Shown here: positions 43,843 to 54,206 of the stretch, in pieces
Position numbering within the stretch: position 1 is the first letter of the stretch
How the letters are laid out: every line of letters starts with the position of its first letter
Assembly (NCBI GenBank): GCA_905221605.1
Contig: CAJNDS010002487.1
Coordinates: forward strand, 78,501-142,500
Direction: 5' to 3'
DNA: 64,000 nt
Source: Symbiodinium natans
Taxonomy: Eukaryota > Sar > Dinophyceae > Suessiales > Symbiodiniaceae
The notes under the pieces: model-generated
Database searches by the model: none
Told to the model about the DNA's origin: nothing
Seen by the model: the letters and a program-made list of their open reading frames with translations, nothing else
Position numbers and translations under genes: made by a program

Positions 43843-44154
43843 ATGTTTCGAGCCCTTCAGGCCCTTCAAAGGGCTTCAACTCTCACGTCCCCGAAGCCCT
43901 TCGAAGGCTTGTCTGGGGGGATCTCCTTGATCTCTGCTGCGGCCCCTTCCAGGACCAGCAAGCGCAGACCTCGGGAAGAAAGCTCCGCGGGTGGCCCTAA
44001 ACTGGCTAGGGCTTCGGAGGATTTTTGTGACGGGAGCGGGGCATGGGCCGTGGTGTTGCCTTCAGAAAGGCGGGAGGGAGAGGGGGAGAGACAGGGAGAG
44101 AGAGGAATGGGTGTGAAGGGCGCGATGGTGCACAAAAACGCTGAAGTCATGTGA
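43843..44154 (+). CDS. Hypothetical ORF ending in a MITE
   Basis: 103 codons from ATG; Ser/Arg/Glu-rich (SRTSKRRPREESSAGGPK). The stop is supplied by the MITE starting at 44147. The opposite strand is also open. Weak. Confidence 0.25.
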   Translation: MFRALQALQRASTLTSPKPFEGLSGGISLISAAAPSRTSKRRPREESSAGGPKLARASEDFCDGSGAWAVVLPSERREGEGERQGERGMGVKGAMVHKNAEVM

Positions 44155-44274
44155 AGTAGGGTATATATTTCTTGTACCCCCAAAAGGACACCAGGTATAT
44201 ACACTCACCAATTTGAAAAAGGAACCTTCTGTACACGCACCAAAAGCAGTAATATAAACCCTGCTTCATGTGAG
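44147..44274. mobile_element. Dispersed element, family TCATRTGAAGTAGGGT
   Basis: Inverted ends TCATGTGAAGTAGGGT / ACCCTGCTTCATGTGA; interior AAAAGGACACCA and ACACTCACCAAT shared with 63163-63281. Confidence 0.75.
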
Positions 44275-44389
44275 ACTGTAATTTCTTCAGTAGAGCGAGC
44301 CTTAACATTTCTTCACAGACAGCGCTCGTACTGAACGGCGAAATAGGAAACCGCAAAAGTCCGGGCTCCGGGGCAACAAGAAGCAGCAA

Positions 44390-44558
44390 AATCCTAAATC
44401 CTAAACCCTAAACCCCTCAATCTCCAACACCCTAACCCCTCAACCCCTAAACGCCCAAACCCTAAACCCTAAACCCTAAACCCTAAACCCTAAACCCTAA
44501 ACCCTAAACCCTAAACCCTAAACCCTAAACCCTAAACCCTAACCCTAAACCCTAAAAT
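44390..44558 (-). repeat. CCCTAAA array
   Basis: Variant-rich left part then about fourteen near-perfect units. Confidence 0.95.
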
Positions 44559-44584
44559 CCTGGGGCGCCGGGCACCGGGAGCTG

Positions 44585-44623
44585 CCAGCCATGGCGGCCA
44601 GGTGCAAGGCGGTCTGCCCGTGC
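44585..44623 (-). CDS. Ankyrin-repeat fragment, single short exon
   Basis: Minus strand reads HGQTALHLAAMAGSS, the ankyrin core (GxTALHLAAxxG). A possible acceptor GTCACAG|G and donor CCG|GTGCCC bracket it. It lies between two CCCTAAA arrays. The rest of the protein was not found nearby. Confidence 0.45.
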
Positions 44624-44658
44624 CTGTGACCAGCTCTACAATCTGTTGATGTTTGTTG

Positions 44659-44735
44659 GCCCTAAACCCTAAACCCTAAACCCTCAACCCTCAACCCTAA
44701 ACCCTAAACCCTAAACCCTAAACCCCCCAACCCTA
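44659..44735 (-). repeat. CCCTAAA/CCCTCAA array
   Basis: About ten units. Confidence 0.95.
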
Positions 44736-44962
44736 AACCCATAACTAGTCATGGTTGGGACAGTATTAAAAACTTGAAGTTATATTCCTTATTGGGCTTA
44801 AGCACCCTTAAAAATGCAAAAATGCTACCCAACTATGACAAAGATAATTCTAAACCCTAGACCCAAAACCCGGGTACCGGGACCCTTCGAGTGCTTGCGC
44901 CCCGACACCCGAAATCACGAACCACGGGGCGGGACTTGAGCGCACCAACTTTCTCCAAGCAG

Positions 44963-45047
44963 TTTAGGGTTTAGGGTTTAGGGTTTAGGGTTGAGGGTTG
45001 AGGGTTGAGGGTTGAGGGTTTAGGGTTTAGGGTTTAGGGTTTAGGGT
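44963..45047 (+). repeat. TTTAGGG array with TTGAGGG block
   Basis: Four TTGAGGG in a row inside TTTAGGG. Confidence 0.95.
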
Positions 45048-45149
45048 CGAGAGCTCAGGGGTGCAGAAGGCCTTAAGCAACTCGGCAATCCCGACGCCCA
45101 ACGCTCAAAACACAGACCCCAAACCCTGTACAGCTATAAAGCCCCCAAA

Positions 45150-45258
45150 CTTGGCTGCACTTAGGAGGGTAGTAAAAAAACTAAACTTTTAGCTGCCTTG
45201 TTAAGAAACCCAATAAACCCCAAAAAGCTAAAGATCTAAAGTTACAGTAAAGCACCAC
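45150..45258. mobile_element. Dispersed element CTTGGCTGCACTTAGG, copy 1
   Basis: Shares CTTGGCTGCACTTAGGAGGG and AGATCTAAAG with 48150-48241. No clear inverted ends. Confidence 0.6.
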
Positions 45259-45415
45259 AAAGAAACCCCCACACCCCCGCCAGACCCGAATCCACAAGTT
45301 CCCAGATCAACCTAAGGGGGGGGCCCCGTCCCAGAGAAATCCCAACGCCGCCCCCAAGACTATCAGACCCAGGAAGCTCCCAGAATGCCTTCGTTGGGCT
45401 TCATGGGGTTTAGGT

Positions 45416-45513
45416 TGGGATGTGTCCCCCTTATACTAACTCCTTAGTAGGGATGATAGTACCCCCTATGAAAATCCCAACTAAGGACTGTCAGTATAAG
45501 GGGGAACATCCCA
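45416..45513. mobile_element. MITE-like element, family GGATGTTCCCCCTTAT
   Basis: TGGGATGTGTCCCCCTTATA / TATAAGGGGGAACATCCCA with inner CTCCTTAGTAGGGA arms. Confidence 0.75.
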
Positions 45514-45663
45514 GGGATTGGGGTTTTGAAAAAACACTAGACACTTCTGCCCCACTTGGCCTGTTCTGTGCATTCAGAACTCCTGGACTCGACTGCTCCA
45601 ACCTCGGCGCCGAAGCGTGCGAACCCTTCCTTTGCAGTGACTGGAGGGCTTACAGGACCTATA

Positions 45664-45724
45664 GCTGCCGCTGCCACTGCCGCTGCCGCTGCTGCTGCCG
45701 TTGTTGTCGTTGTTGTTGTACTGC
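45664..45724. repeat. GCC/GCT/GTT triplet tract
   Basis: Imperfect trinucleotides give long but not credible open frames on both strands. Confidence 0.8.
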
Positions 45725-46236
45725 AGGCTGCAGGTGTGTAGCAAAGCGGGTTCTGCGTGGTTACACCTTGTGTCCAGTGCACATGCACTACTTTTCATGA
45801 CATTCCGTAGGATCTCGCGCAGTCTCCACTGCAGGCGAGGATGTGCCAAATGGCGGCACGGCAGAACCCGAAACTTAAATCATAACAGTCATAAAACCAA
45901 CTCTTCTCGCCGCGAGGATCACGATTGGCTTTGCGGCTTTGGCAGATTCGACGGGAAGACTGCGACGAAGGACAGCAAACACGGTAGCGTCAGGTCTAAT
46001 CGAACAACCCTGAACCGCCAAGAGGGCCCCCAAAACCTTTAAAAACCCAAACTGCAATTCCAATCCCTGCAGGACCTGACGATCCTACCCCAACAGCAAG
46101 GTGTGGCGGCGGGGGGAGGGGAGGGGAAGGAACCCTAAACCCTAAACCCTCGGGTACTTGGAAGCTGACATCATCTGAACAACGTCGACCTGGTCCGCAC
46201 CTAAGTCTCAAGGGAACAGGTTTGTGAGCTGAGCTT

Positions 46237-46345
46237 TGGGATGCTCTGCCTTGTACTAACAGCTCCTTAATAGGGATTCTACTGCCCCCTTGTTGTAAAC
46301 CCAAGTAAGGACTGCTAGTATGGGGGGGGGGGGGGGACATCCCAA
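46237..46345. mobile_element. MITE-like element, family GGATGTTCCCCCTTAT, G-tract expanded
   Basis: The right arm has G15 in place of GGGGG. Confidence 0.65.
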
Positions 46346-46689
46346 GTTGAACTGCCAAAAAAGTGCTCATCCACAAGTAGAGGAAGGCTGAACTGGCTTG
46401 TGTGGCGTAATATTCTCCCTGGCGATCACGTATGCTTTGGTCTTTGAATTTCATGGCTTTGGGCTCCAGCAGACAGTCGACTGAATGCCTCCCCCACGAA
46501 CCCGCACCCCAAGACACAGGCTTACAACACAAGTCGTTTGGCGATTCCCAGAACAGGGGTACCCCAGCTTATCCCCGACAAAAAAAAACTCTCAGACGCT
46601 AATCCTCATTATTGCAAACCCCGAAACGGTCACGGGCGTCGGAACCCCGAACAAACAGCGGTACCCCCATCTTGGGAAACCGCCCTAAT

Positions 46690-46821
46690 CCGCCCTAAGC
46701 CCCAAAGCCCTAAGCCCTAAGCCCTAAGCCCTAAACTCTAAACCCTAAGCCCTAATCCCTAAACCCTAAACCCTAGGTAAACCCTAAACCCTAAACCCTA
46801 AACCCTAAACCCTAAACCCTC
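46690..46821 (-). repeat. CCCTAAA/CCCTAAG array
   Basis: The first third is CCCTAAG, then CCCTAAA. Confidence 0.95.
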
Positions 46822-46916
46822 AACACACCCTGCGACGGCACGGGGCCACCCGTTTTTCCCCCAGCAGGATCGGCAGCCCGAAGGGCCCAAAGCACCCGAA
46901 GTTGAGAGCAGCTGGC

Positions 46917-47040
46917 TGGGTTTAGGGTTTAGGGTTTAGGGTTTAGGGTTTAGGGTTTAGGGTTTAGGGTTTAGGGTTTAGGGTTTAGGGTATAGGGTTT
47001 AGGGTATAGGTTTCAGGGTCTAGGGTTCAGGGTTTCGGGG
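46917..47040 (+). repeat. TTTAGGG array
   Basis: About sixteen units; 96 bp from the preceding opposed array. Confidence 0.97.
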
Positions 47041-47256
47041 TGTGGGATGCTAGGGGGCGGAGGGGTGGAGGGTTTTCTTCTCCTTGTTGGGTTGTCGCTG
47101 ACCCTCTCAGACCGGATGCTTGAGCCATTGAGGCCACAAGATCCTCCTACAAGTTCACTCTCAGGGAGATCCTTCGGGGGCTGACTCAGGCTTGTTTTTC
47201 GGCTCGGGGGCTACAGGACGTGGCACGAGGGCCAAGCCTTTGATTCTTCTAGGTGG

Positions 47257-47305
47257 GCCCCTAAACCCTAAACCCTAAACTCTAAACCCTAAACCCTAAA
47301 CCTCG
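47257..47305 (-). repeat. CCCTAAA array
   Basis: Six units. Confidence 0.95.
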
Positions 47306-47990
47306 AAGGTCCACTGAGAATTGAGAGCAAATCGAGGGCGTGGGTATGGGACTGATCCTCAAAATCGCCCCCCCAAGGATTTGTACTCTGAAGGGGTCGT
47401 TAAACGTGAGGTGCCCATGGGCCCACCACCCCGCTCCCGGCGCCAAAAAACCGAGGCTCAACTGGCCGAGACGAACTTCAACCCACAAGCGGGCCCCCTG
47501 AACCCCGAAGCTGCCAAGCAATGCCACAGCTCCATCCGGAGCTCAGGTCTGGAAGGCCTCAGGGAGCTGAGCTAAAGCAAACCACAAAAGGAAATCCAGT
47601 TTGCTGATTTTTTGTCTTGAGCCTGAGGCCCGAATCGACCGTAAACCCGCCAAGGCCCGGAAAAGCAAAACCCTAAGAGACCCCCCACCCAATTCAAGCA
47701 AGAGGCGCTGTGAACGCTACGAAAAGCTTTGCCCAACCCTGCCCCAGAACCCGTTCTAGCTTCTGCTCGCTCATGTTCACTAACTTTACTCAGCCTTTGG
47801 TAGAAGAAAGTTTCTTTGAGTGAACGGCTAAGTCTTTCACAGCTGCGACGGGGCCGAGCTCCTTGGCGCCCAGGCTTCACAGCCGCATGGGTGCCTGAAG
47901 CAAGTGTTGCTGCTGTCGCTTCGTTTAAGGCTCATCAGGGTTGGCAGAAGACCTGCAGCTACCAGATCCCAGATCAACCCGGGAGCAATC
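47306..47990. other. Short open frames only
   Basis: A plus-strand frame (PKDLYSEGVVKREVPMGPPP, 47321-47575) and minus frame 47572-47880 are open, but neither is recognised. Confidence 0.25.
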
Positions 47991-47995
47991 ACGTG

Positions 47996-48061
47996 GGTTT
48001 AGGGTTTAGGGTTTAGGGTTTAGGGTTTAGGGTTTAGGGTTTAGGGTTTAGGGTTTAGGGT
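47996..48061 (+). repeat. TTTAGGG array
   Basis: Nine perfect units. Confidence 0.97.
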
Positions 48062-48149
48062 TCTGCACCCAAACCCTTAAACCCCCCGCAGAAACGATCA
48101 CCTGGGCAGATGATTCGATGGCTTTCTCCTCGCAAACGTTGCTTAACTA

Positions 48150-48241
48150 CTTGGCTGCACTTAGGAGGGTAGTATAAAATCAACCTTAGCCCAATAAACC
48201 CAAAAAGGCTAAGGATCTAAAGCTACGGTAAAGCCCAAAGA
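48150..48241. mobile_element. Dispersed element CTTGGCTGCACTTAGG, copy 2
   Basis: Matches 45150-45258 at both ends, with an internal deletion of about 18 bp. Confidence 0.6.
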
Positions 48242-48524
48242 ATTGGCGGCGCTTGCCAGCGGAATGCCCTGCATGGACATGCCTATTGCTTTGCAGTCGG
48301 TAAGCACTCATGGCCAGGAACTTGGCAGCAGCCCCTAAACCCTAAACCCTGAAATGGACGGCCTCTGCAACAACGTGCAACTCCTTCGGCGCAGGCAACT
48401 TCTGTGGTGAGGGTGGCAATATGGCGAGCTCTCTCTAGGTGGTCATGCTGTATACGGACACGTTGCATCCTGGCACTAAGCCCTGGACCAAAGAAAAAAG
48501 TTTCAGCCTCGAGGTCTTGAGCCT

Positions 48525-48543
48525 TGGGGGGGGGGGGGGGGGG
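48525..48543. repeat. Poly-G tract
   Basis: G18. Confidence 0.9.
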
Positions 48544-48565
48544 TGTTCCCTCCTACTTGAACCCT

Positions 48566-48709
48566 GTAAGGGTTCAGGGTTCAGGGTTCAGGGTTTAGGG
48601 TTTAGGGTTTAGGGTTTAGGGCTCAGGGTTTAGCGTTTAGGGTGTAGGGTTTAGGGCTTAGGGTTTAGGGTTTAGGGTTTAGGGCTTAATTAGGGTTTAG
48701 GGTTCAGGG
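48566..48709 (+). repeat. TTTAGGG array, variant-rich
   Basis: TTCAGGG at both ends, TTTAGGG in the middle. Confidence 0.95.
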
Positions 48710-48710
48710 C

Positions 48711-48821
48711 TCACCAGTGCCCGGCGCCCAGCCCCGAGGCGGAGGTTTCCCGGGAGTCCTCGGCGCCGACTTGCGCCAGCGGCAGCTCCGAGGAGATCTC
48801 ACGGCCGTTGGGGTCGAAGAC
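48711..48821 (-). CDS. Candidate terminal exon, unrecognised acidic tail
   Basis: CACCCAG|G acceptor preceded by an AT-rich intron; 37 codons read VFDPNGREISSELPLAQVGA, then EDSRETSASGLGAGHW, TGA. The stop sits next to the telomeric array. A convincing C-terminal exon by composition and splice site; family unknown. Confidence 0.45.
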   Translation of the reverse strand, partial: VFDPNGREISSELPLAQVGAEDSRETSASGLGAGHW

Positions 48822-48834
48822 CTGGGTGAGGTTA

Positions 48835-49265
48835 TATGTAATTCATAAATTATACTATATGCTATCGTATATTACATTATATTATATATACTATATATTA
48901 TATTATATATATTATAAATTATAAATTATATATTGTATATTATATATTATATATTATATATTATATATTATATATTATATATAGTTTATACTATATAGTA
49001 TATATGATATATTATATGTTACATATTATATAGTATATTATACTATATTATATTATATTGTATTAGAAAATTATATTATATTATATTATATTATGTTATA
49101 TTGTATTGTATTATATTATATTCGTCATATTATACTATATAATTATATTAGATTATATTACATTATATTATATGATCTTATACTATATATTATCGTATCT
49201 TATCTTATCTTATCTTATATGAATACTATATATATATATATATACATAGATATATATATGTATAT
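48835..49265. repeat. ATTATATT-rich tract
   Basis: Over 400 bp of TATATTATAT-type simple sequence. Confidence 0.95.
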
Positions 49266-49360
49266 ACACTACATTTGAATGATCAAGAATATGGTCGAAG
49301 ATGTCGGCTCTGTGCTCCGCAAAATCGGGTCTGTTTCTGCACCAATGTCGGTCTCACAGC

Positions 49361-49400
49361 CCCAGCCCCAGCCCCAGCCCCAGCCCCAGCCCCAGCCCCT
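49361..49400. repeat. CAGCCC hexanucleotide repeat
   Basis: About seven units. Confidence 0.95.
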
Positions 49401-49807
49401 GCACAGTATAGGAAGGCCAGGGGAATGTGCGCAGGGCGCCGCATGGTTCGTGAACCATTGAATGAGGGCTGCATTCTTTGGAGAAAGCGAGGGGCGTGGT
49501 CGCGACGGTATAGATATCGAAGTCTGCTCATACAGGTCAGTACGGTCCAAGTAGAAGTCACCCCACGGCCCGACTAAAGGCTTGTGGGGGTGGGATCGGT
49601 GCTGCGCAGCTTGAAGTTCTTTCAAATACTATCCATATGTACCATAAGAATACGAGAAACATGCTATTCAAGTACTACGATTCCAAAAAACTACTCAAAG
49701 CCATAAGAGCCTTGTCAAGCCAGGCAGATGAAACTGAGCATCCAGCTGCCAGGCGCTTTCCCTGCACCATGGACTCTCACGCATCAGCACGCCAGGTCTG
49801 CCCTTTA

Positions 49808-49900
49808 CTTGGAGGTTCATGGGTACTTATGAGTAGGGTTATAAGTAGGGCAACCATGGTTCTAACCTAACCCACTTATCAGTACCCATGAACCTCCAAG
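49808..49900. mobile_element. MITE-like element, family CTTGGAGGTTCATGGGTACT (type copy)
   Basis: Perfect 20-bp inverted ends at 49808-49827 and 49881-49900; element 93 bp. Confidence 0.85.
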
Positions 49901-49990
49901 CAACCTTAAGATAGCCAGAAAAAGGTTGCATTTCGGAAGCCGCCGGTTCTGCGAAAAGTTCCGGGGGCATCCCTCCACTTCTCGGAGCCT

Positions 49991-50050
49991 GGTTTAGGGT
50001 TTAGGGTTTGGGGTTTGGGGTTTAGGGTTTAGGGTTTAGGGTTTAGGGTT
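49991..50050 (+). repeat. TTTAGGG array
   Basis: Eight units, two TTTGGGG. Confidence 0.95.
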
Positions 50051-50120
50051 CTCAACATGCTCTCAGAGAGATGCCTACGATTCGGCTCGGGATTCCCGGA
50101 GGTCGTGGGAGCCCTGGCTT

Positions 50121-50225
50121 GGTTTAGGGTTTAGGGTTTAGGGTTTAGGGTTTAGGGTTTTGGGTTTAGGGCTTAGGGTTTGGGGTTTAGGGTTTAGGGT
50201 GTAGGGTTTAGGGTTTAGGGTTTAG
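50121..50225 (+). repeat. TTTAGGG array
   Basis: About fifteen units. Confidence 0.95.
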
Positions 50226-50370
50226 GGTTCAGGGTTCAGGGTTCAGGGTTCAGGGTTCAGGGTTCAGGGTTCAGGGTTCAGGGTTCAGGGTTCAGGGTTC
50301 AGGGTTCCGGGTTCCGGGTTCAGGGTCAGGGTTCAGGGTTCAGGGTTTAGTGTCCAGGGTTTAGGGCAGC
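50226..50370 (+). repeat. TTCAGGG variant array
   Basis: About sixteen consecutive TTCAGGG (two TTCCGGG) continuing the preceding array. Confidence 0.95.
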
Positions 50371-50666
50371 TTCGACAAAGCCTATTCCCACCCCGTCCTT
50401 CCCCCCAAGCACCCATTCCTGAAACCCAAGCCTTTTAGTATGTCATATGTTCTTTGATTATAGTAAGTGCATCATTCTGTGTCTAATACCCTACGATTCC
50501 ATTGTTCAATCATCGCCCAGCTGTCTTCAAGTCTCTTGCCTGGAGCCACTCCCTCCACGTTGGTGCGAAGCCGGCTGTCCGCAGCACCTTTTCAGGACCG
50601 ATCTGGAAAACTACCCTGAACACCAAGCGAACCCCAAAGGTTCCCCTGGTACCCCCCTCGAAACAA

Positions 50667-50790
50667 ACCCCCCCCTACTAGGTTCCCCCCATCATTTAAG
50701 GTTATTTAGGGATCAGTAAGCCTAATTGGGGATATTTAGGGGGGGAAACCTAGGGGGGTGTAATATAGAGGGGGGTAGTAGGGGGAACCC
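50667..50790. mobile_element. Hairpin-forming C/G-rich element
   Basis: CCCCCCTACTAGGTTCCCCCC opposed to GGGGGGAAACCTAGGGGGG, and again GGGGGGTAGTAGGGGGAACC at the right. Confidence 0.55.
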
Positions 50791-51116
50791 ATGAGAACCC
50801 TGCACTACCATCATCTCTACACAAAGGCATATGAACCCTAAGCCTTTTTGGGTTGCATTTGGAACAACTATGTTGGCGAGTACAAAGGTGGGATTACGAC
50901 GATGGGCTGAAGGGATTCTTACGGTGAAAGCTGGGCGAGTGTGGAGGTTTCAGGGGTGTAGGAGAGTTCGGACTCTTTGCATTGCTTTGGATTTAGGTTT
51001 TAGGGCTTAAGATTTCGGGACAGGCTCTAACGCTCTACGCTCCTAAGCTGCAACCCCGAACGCTCAAGCTCGTCCGCAGCAGAGGATTCACGAACCCCCA
51101 CACCCTAAAGCCCAAA

Positions 51117-51275
51117 ACCCCTAAACCCCAAACCCTGGGGATGTTTCCCCTTCTACTGAATCCTTAGAAGAGATTACCAAACCCCTCAACCCCAAACCCC
51201 TCTAAAACCCCAAGCCCTAAACCCTCAACCCTAAACCCCTAAACCCGAAACCCCAAACCCCTAAACCGCGAGCCC
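51117..51275 (-). repeat. Degenerate CCCTAAA/CCCCAAAC stretch
   Basis: Contains a half copy (51137-51176) of the GGATGTTCCCCCTTAT element. Confidence 0.8.
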
Positions 51276-51330
51276 CTAAAACCCCACATCCCCCTTCCTC
51301 CCCCTTCAAAGGTGCATCCCGCCCCCTATA

Positions 51331-51380
51331 TCCTAAACCCTAAACCCTAAACCCTAAACCCTAAACCCTAAACCCTAACC
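51331..51380 (-). repeat. CCCTAAA array
   Basis: Seven units. Confidence 0.95.
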
Positions 51381-51496
51381 CCTCAAAGGTGCATCCGGCA
51401 GCCTCACCCAGCTTTCGGGCGCCGAGGTGTCGCAGTCGCTCCTGTCGCCCGTGCCTCTCAGAGCTTTGTCCCGGGCTTAGGCTGCAGGGTTCCGGG

Positions 51497-51612
51497 GGTT
51501 TAGGGTTTAGGGTTTAGGGTTTAGGGTTTAGGGTTTAGGGTTTAGGGTTTAGGGTTTAGGGTTTAGGGTTTAGGGTTTAGGGTTTAGGGTTTATAGAGTC
51601 TAGGGTTTAGGG
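51497..51612 (+). repeat. TTTAGGG array
   Basis: About fifteen units. Confidence 0.97.
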
Positions 51613-52018
51613 GGCCTCAGACCCGGATTCGTGTGCACCCCCGCCCCAGAGAGTAGAGCTTTTCGGGGGCTAAGAAGGGTCATCCCCTGCTCCGCAGGAT
51701 TACTTATGTGCTGCTTAGCACCTCAATAAAGGTTTAACTTTGATCTCCCTTGAATATGAAATTAAAGGAACCCTAAACTTATGAAGTGATAAAGTTGAAG
51801 TAAAGTCCCACCTAGATTAGAGAGAGGAGACTTTGCAAGGGTGGCCAGAACACCTCCTTCTTGGAAATTCAAAAAGCACACAGGCGTCCGAACCTCCGCC
51901 CTTAACCCAAGCAAAAATCAGCTGGACACAGAACAGGCAACTCTGAAACAGAAACGCAACCCATGAAATCCAACTAGGTCCAGCACACCGCCTACAAGGC
52001 AGTAGGAATGGCAAAGAC

Positions 52019-52240
52019 ATGATGAAGGCAAGGCGCATTTCCACCGCAACAGTGACAAGCTCAGACGAAGCCGCGGCGAGCGCGTCCGAGGTCTGGCGCT
52101 TTGGTGGTCGATTCGGCGCTCAAGCAAAGAAAACTGCAGGGCATGAACTTAAACGGGACAAACAATGGAAAGCACAGGTGCGGAAAAACCTAGGAAAGGA
52201 CTCTACTGCAACCACAGCAACTACACGAGCAACTCCCTAA
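52019..52240 (+). CDS. Hypothetical small ORF ending in a telomeric array
   Basis: 73 codons from ATG (RISTATVTSSDEAAASASE, later RFGAQAKKTAGHELKRDK); the stop is the TAA of the first CCCTAAA unit. Protein-like; family unknown. The true gene may continue through a splice site. Confidence 0.3.
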   Translation: MMKARRISTATVTSSDEAAASASEVWRFGGRFGAQAKKTAGHELKRDKQWKAQVRKNLGKDSTATTATTRATP

Positions 52241-52457
52241 ACCCTAAACCCTAAACCCTAAACCCCAAACCCTAAACCCTAAACCCTAAACCCCAAACCC
52301 TAAACCCGAGACCCTAAACCAGAAAAGGATCTGACATGGGGCCGAGTCGGCCCCCAGTGTTGCCGACGCCCGACATCCCTGCGTCACTGAACTTGCTTCG
52401 GGTCTTGGCGTGCAGTCGATACCCTAAACCCTAAACCCTAAACCCTAAACCCTAAAA
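52235..52457 (-). repeat. CCCTAAA arrays
   Basis: 52235-52320 and 52421-52457. Confidence 0.95.
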
Positions 52458-52596
52458 CTCGAAACTCCCAAGAGATCCCTCGGCCCAAGTCCCATGGGCG
52501 GAGCCTTCGGAGCGTTCACCTCAACGGCGGCCAGTGCACGCATCTGGGAAGCACAGTGTGAGGAATGACAAGTCAAAAAGGTGCTACTTCTTTATG

Positions 52597-52722
52597 GTGT
52601 TTAGGGGTTTAGGGGTTTAGGGTTTAGGGTTTAGGGCTTAGGGCTTAGGGTTTAGGGTTTAGGGCTTAGGGCTTAGGGTTTAGGGTTCAGGGCTTAGGGT
52701 TTAGGGCTTAGGGCTTGGGGAT
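52597..52722 (+). repeat. TTTAGGG/CTTAGGG array
   Basis: Alternating pairs of TTTAGGG and CTTAGGG. Confidence 0.95.
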
Positions 52723-52943
52723 TGAGATCCTGCAGATATCGGCCCGACGGAGTGCTGACAAAGGCTACTACGGAACAATTCGCTTTAATACAAGTGACAG
52801 GTTGCGGCCTCTACTGGTAAGTCACGAGTAGCGACCACGTGGATGGATAGTTTCTTCGAAGACTTTCGCACATGTGACATGGTCGCAAGCGCTGCTAAAT
52901 GGAGCTCCGACCTGGATGTTCAAAGAATTAGCTTCATCGCCAG

Positions 52944-53135
52944 GTGGAGGAGGCTGCTAAACGAAAGAAACGCTTTGTGCGGCAACATCTAGTGCTGGAT
53001 TCCCTCCGAGCAGATCTAATGAAAGCCTCGGCACTGGGCAGCATGAAGCGTGAATGTGAAGTGCTTTCACATTTGCGTCTGACGCAATGGGCACTTGGCC
53101 CCTACTCCCATGAAGCGCGGGACCGCCCCGTATAG
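52944..53135 (+). CDS. Candidate terminal exon, basic helical protein
   Basis: TCGCCAG|G acceptor, 63 codons then TAG. Reads EEAAKRKKRFVRQHLVLDSL, then RADLMKASALGSMKRECEVL. Strongly coding-like; family unknown. Confidence 0.4.
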   Translation: MEEAAKRKKRFVRQHLVLDSLRADLMKASALGSMKRECEVLSHLRLTQWALGPYSHEARDRPV

Positions 53136-53185
53136 AGGGGGTTGAAGTGAAGCTCGGCGCAAGACTGTTCTCATGGCAAGGATTC

Positions 53186-53243
53186 AGGTTTTAGGGTTTT
53201 AGGGTTTAGGGTTTAGGGTTTAGGGTTTAGGGTTTAGGGTTTA
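53186..53243 (+). repeat. TTTAGGG array
   Basis: Eight units. Confidence 0.95.
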
Positions 53244-53964
53244 AAGGCACCAACAACAAAACGCATGGCATGGAACTTGCGCTTCCGAAGCCATGTTCCT
53301 CCACGACGCAGACTGGAACTGAACTGGAACTAAAGCTGGAGCACCGGCCAAAGCCCCTGACAGAGGGGGTCCGATATGACCACCGCCCTTGTCAGCGACT
53401 TCTCAGCATGCAACTTCATATTATGACAAAGGCGCCGAGTGGGGAAAGCTGTTAGCGGTTCCAGGCCAGAGTGCCTCCGCTATCTATGCTCAGCAAACAC
53501 TTGGCCACTTGGCTGATGACTGGCATGGCTGTTGAGTGCTACTCGGCTGCTCTACTAGTAGCTACGGTATTTTGCACGTCCTCGTGGCTACGTGTCGATG
53601 ACCCTTCTGATTGTTCGGAGCTTGCTGAGTTTTGGCTTCCGTGCTCAGCTTTTGGCGATGCCACAGGAAAATCCAGCAGCCGCAGACGTCAACTAGACAT
53701 GCCCAGTGCAACCTACAGCACGGGAATGCAAAACACAAATTGAGAACAAACGAAGTACGTAGATGAGAGCAGAGCAGAAGGTGAAGAGGTTGCACGGCAT
53801 CAGAATGACCGAAGTAGGTCAAGTGGAACGATCGGGCCACTGAGGCCCGGAGGCTGCCCTCGCAACATTTCCATCAGGGAACCCACTCTGAGCCAAAATG
53901 AGATGATCTTTCTACCTTGCCTGGAACTCCGAGAAAAAATGATCCAGTGACCTCAGGGATCCCT

Positions 53965-54009
53965 GAACCCTAAACCCTAAACCCTAAACCCTAAACCCTA
54001 AACCCTAAA
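53965..54009 (-). repeat. CCCTAAA array
   Basis: Six units. Confidence 0.95.
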
Positions 54010-54126
54010 TGAACCCTGCCGGATCTGCTGCGCTCTCTTAAGTCGGTTCCGGAGAATCAGGGCCAAGGCACAGAGACACATGGGGGGGGGGGGGATTGAA
54101 GACTTGGGAGAGCATCCCGATACCAG

Positions 54127-54206
54127 TTTAGGGTTTAGGGTTTAGGGTTTAGGGTTTAGGGTTTAGGGTTTAGGGTTTAGGGTTTAGGGTTTAGGGTTTA
54201 GGGTTC
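54127..54206 (+). repeat. TTTAGGG array
   Basis: Eleven perfect units. Confidence 0.97.

Noticed and set aside
45420-45850. Ala/Val- or Gly/Ser-rich ORFs
   Set aside because: Low-complexity triplet tract open in several frames on both strands.
49269-49625. ORFs with PQPQPQ or GAGAGA repeats
   Set aside because: Produced by the CAGCCC hexamer on either strand; no flanking coding signal.
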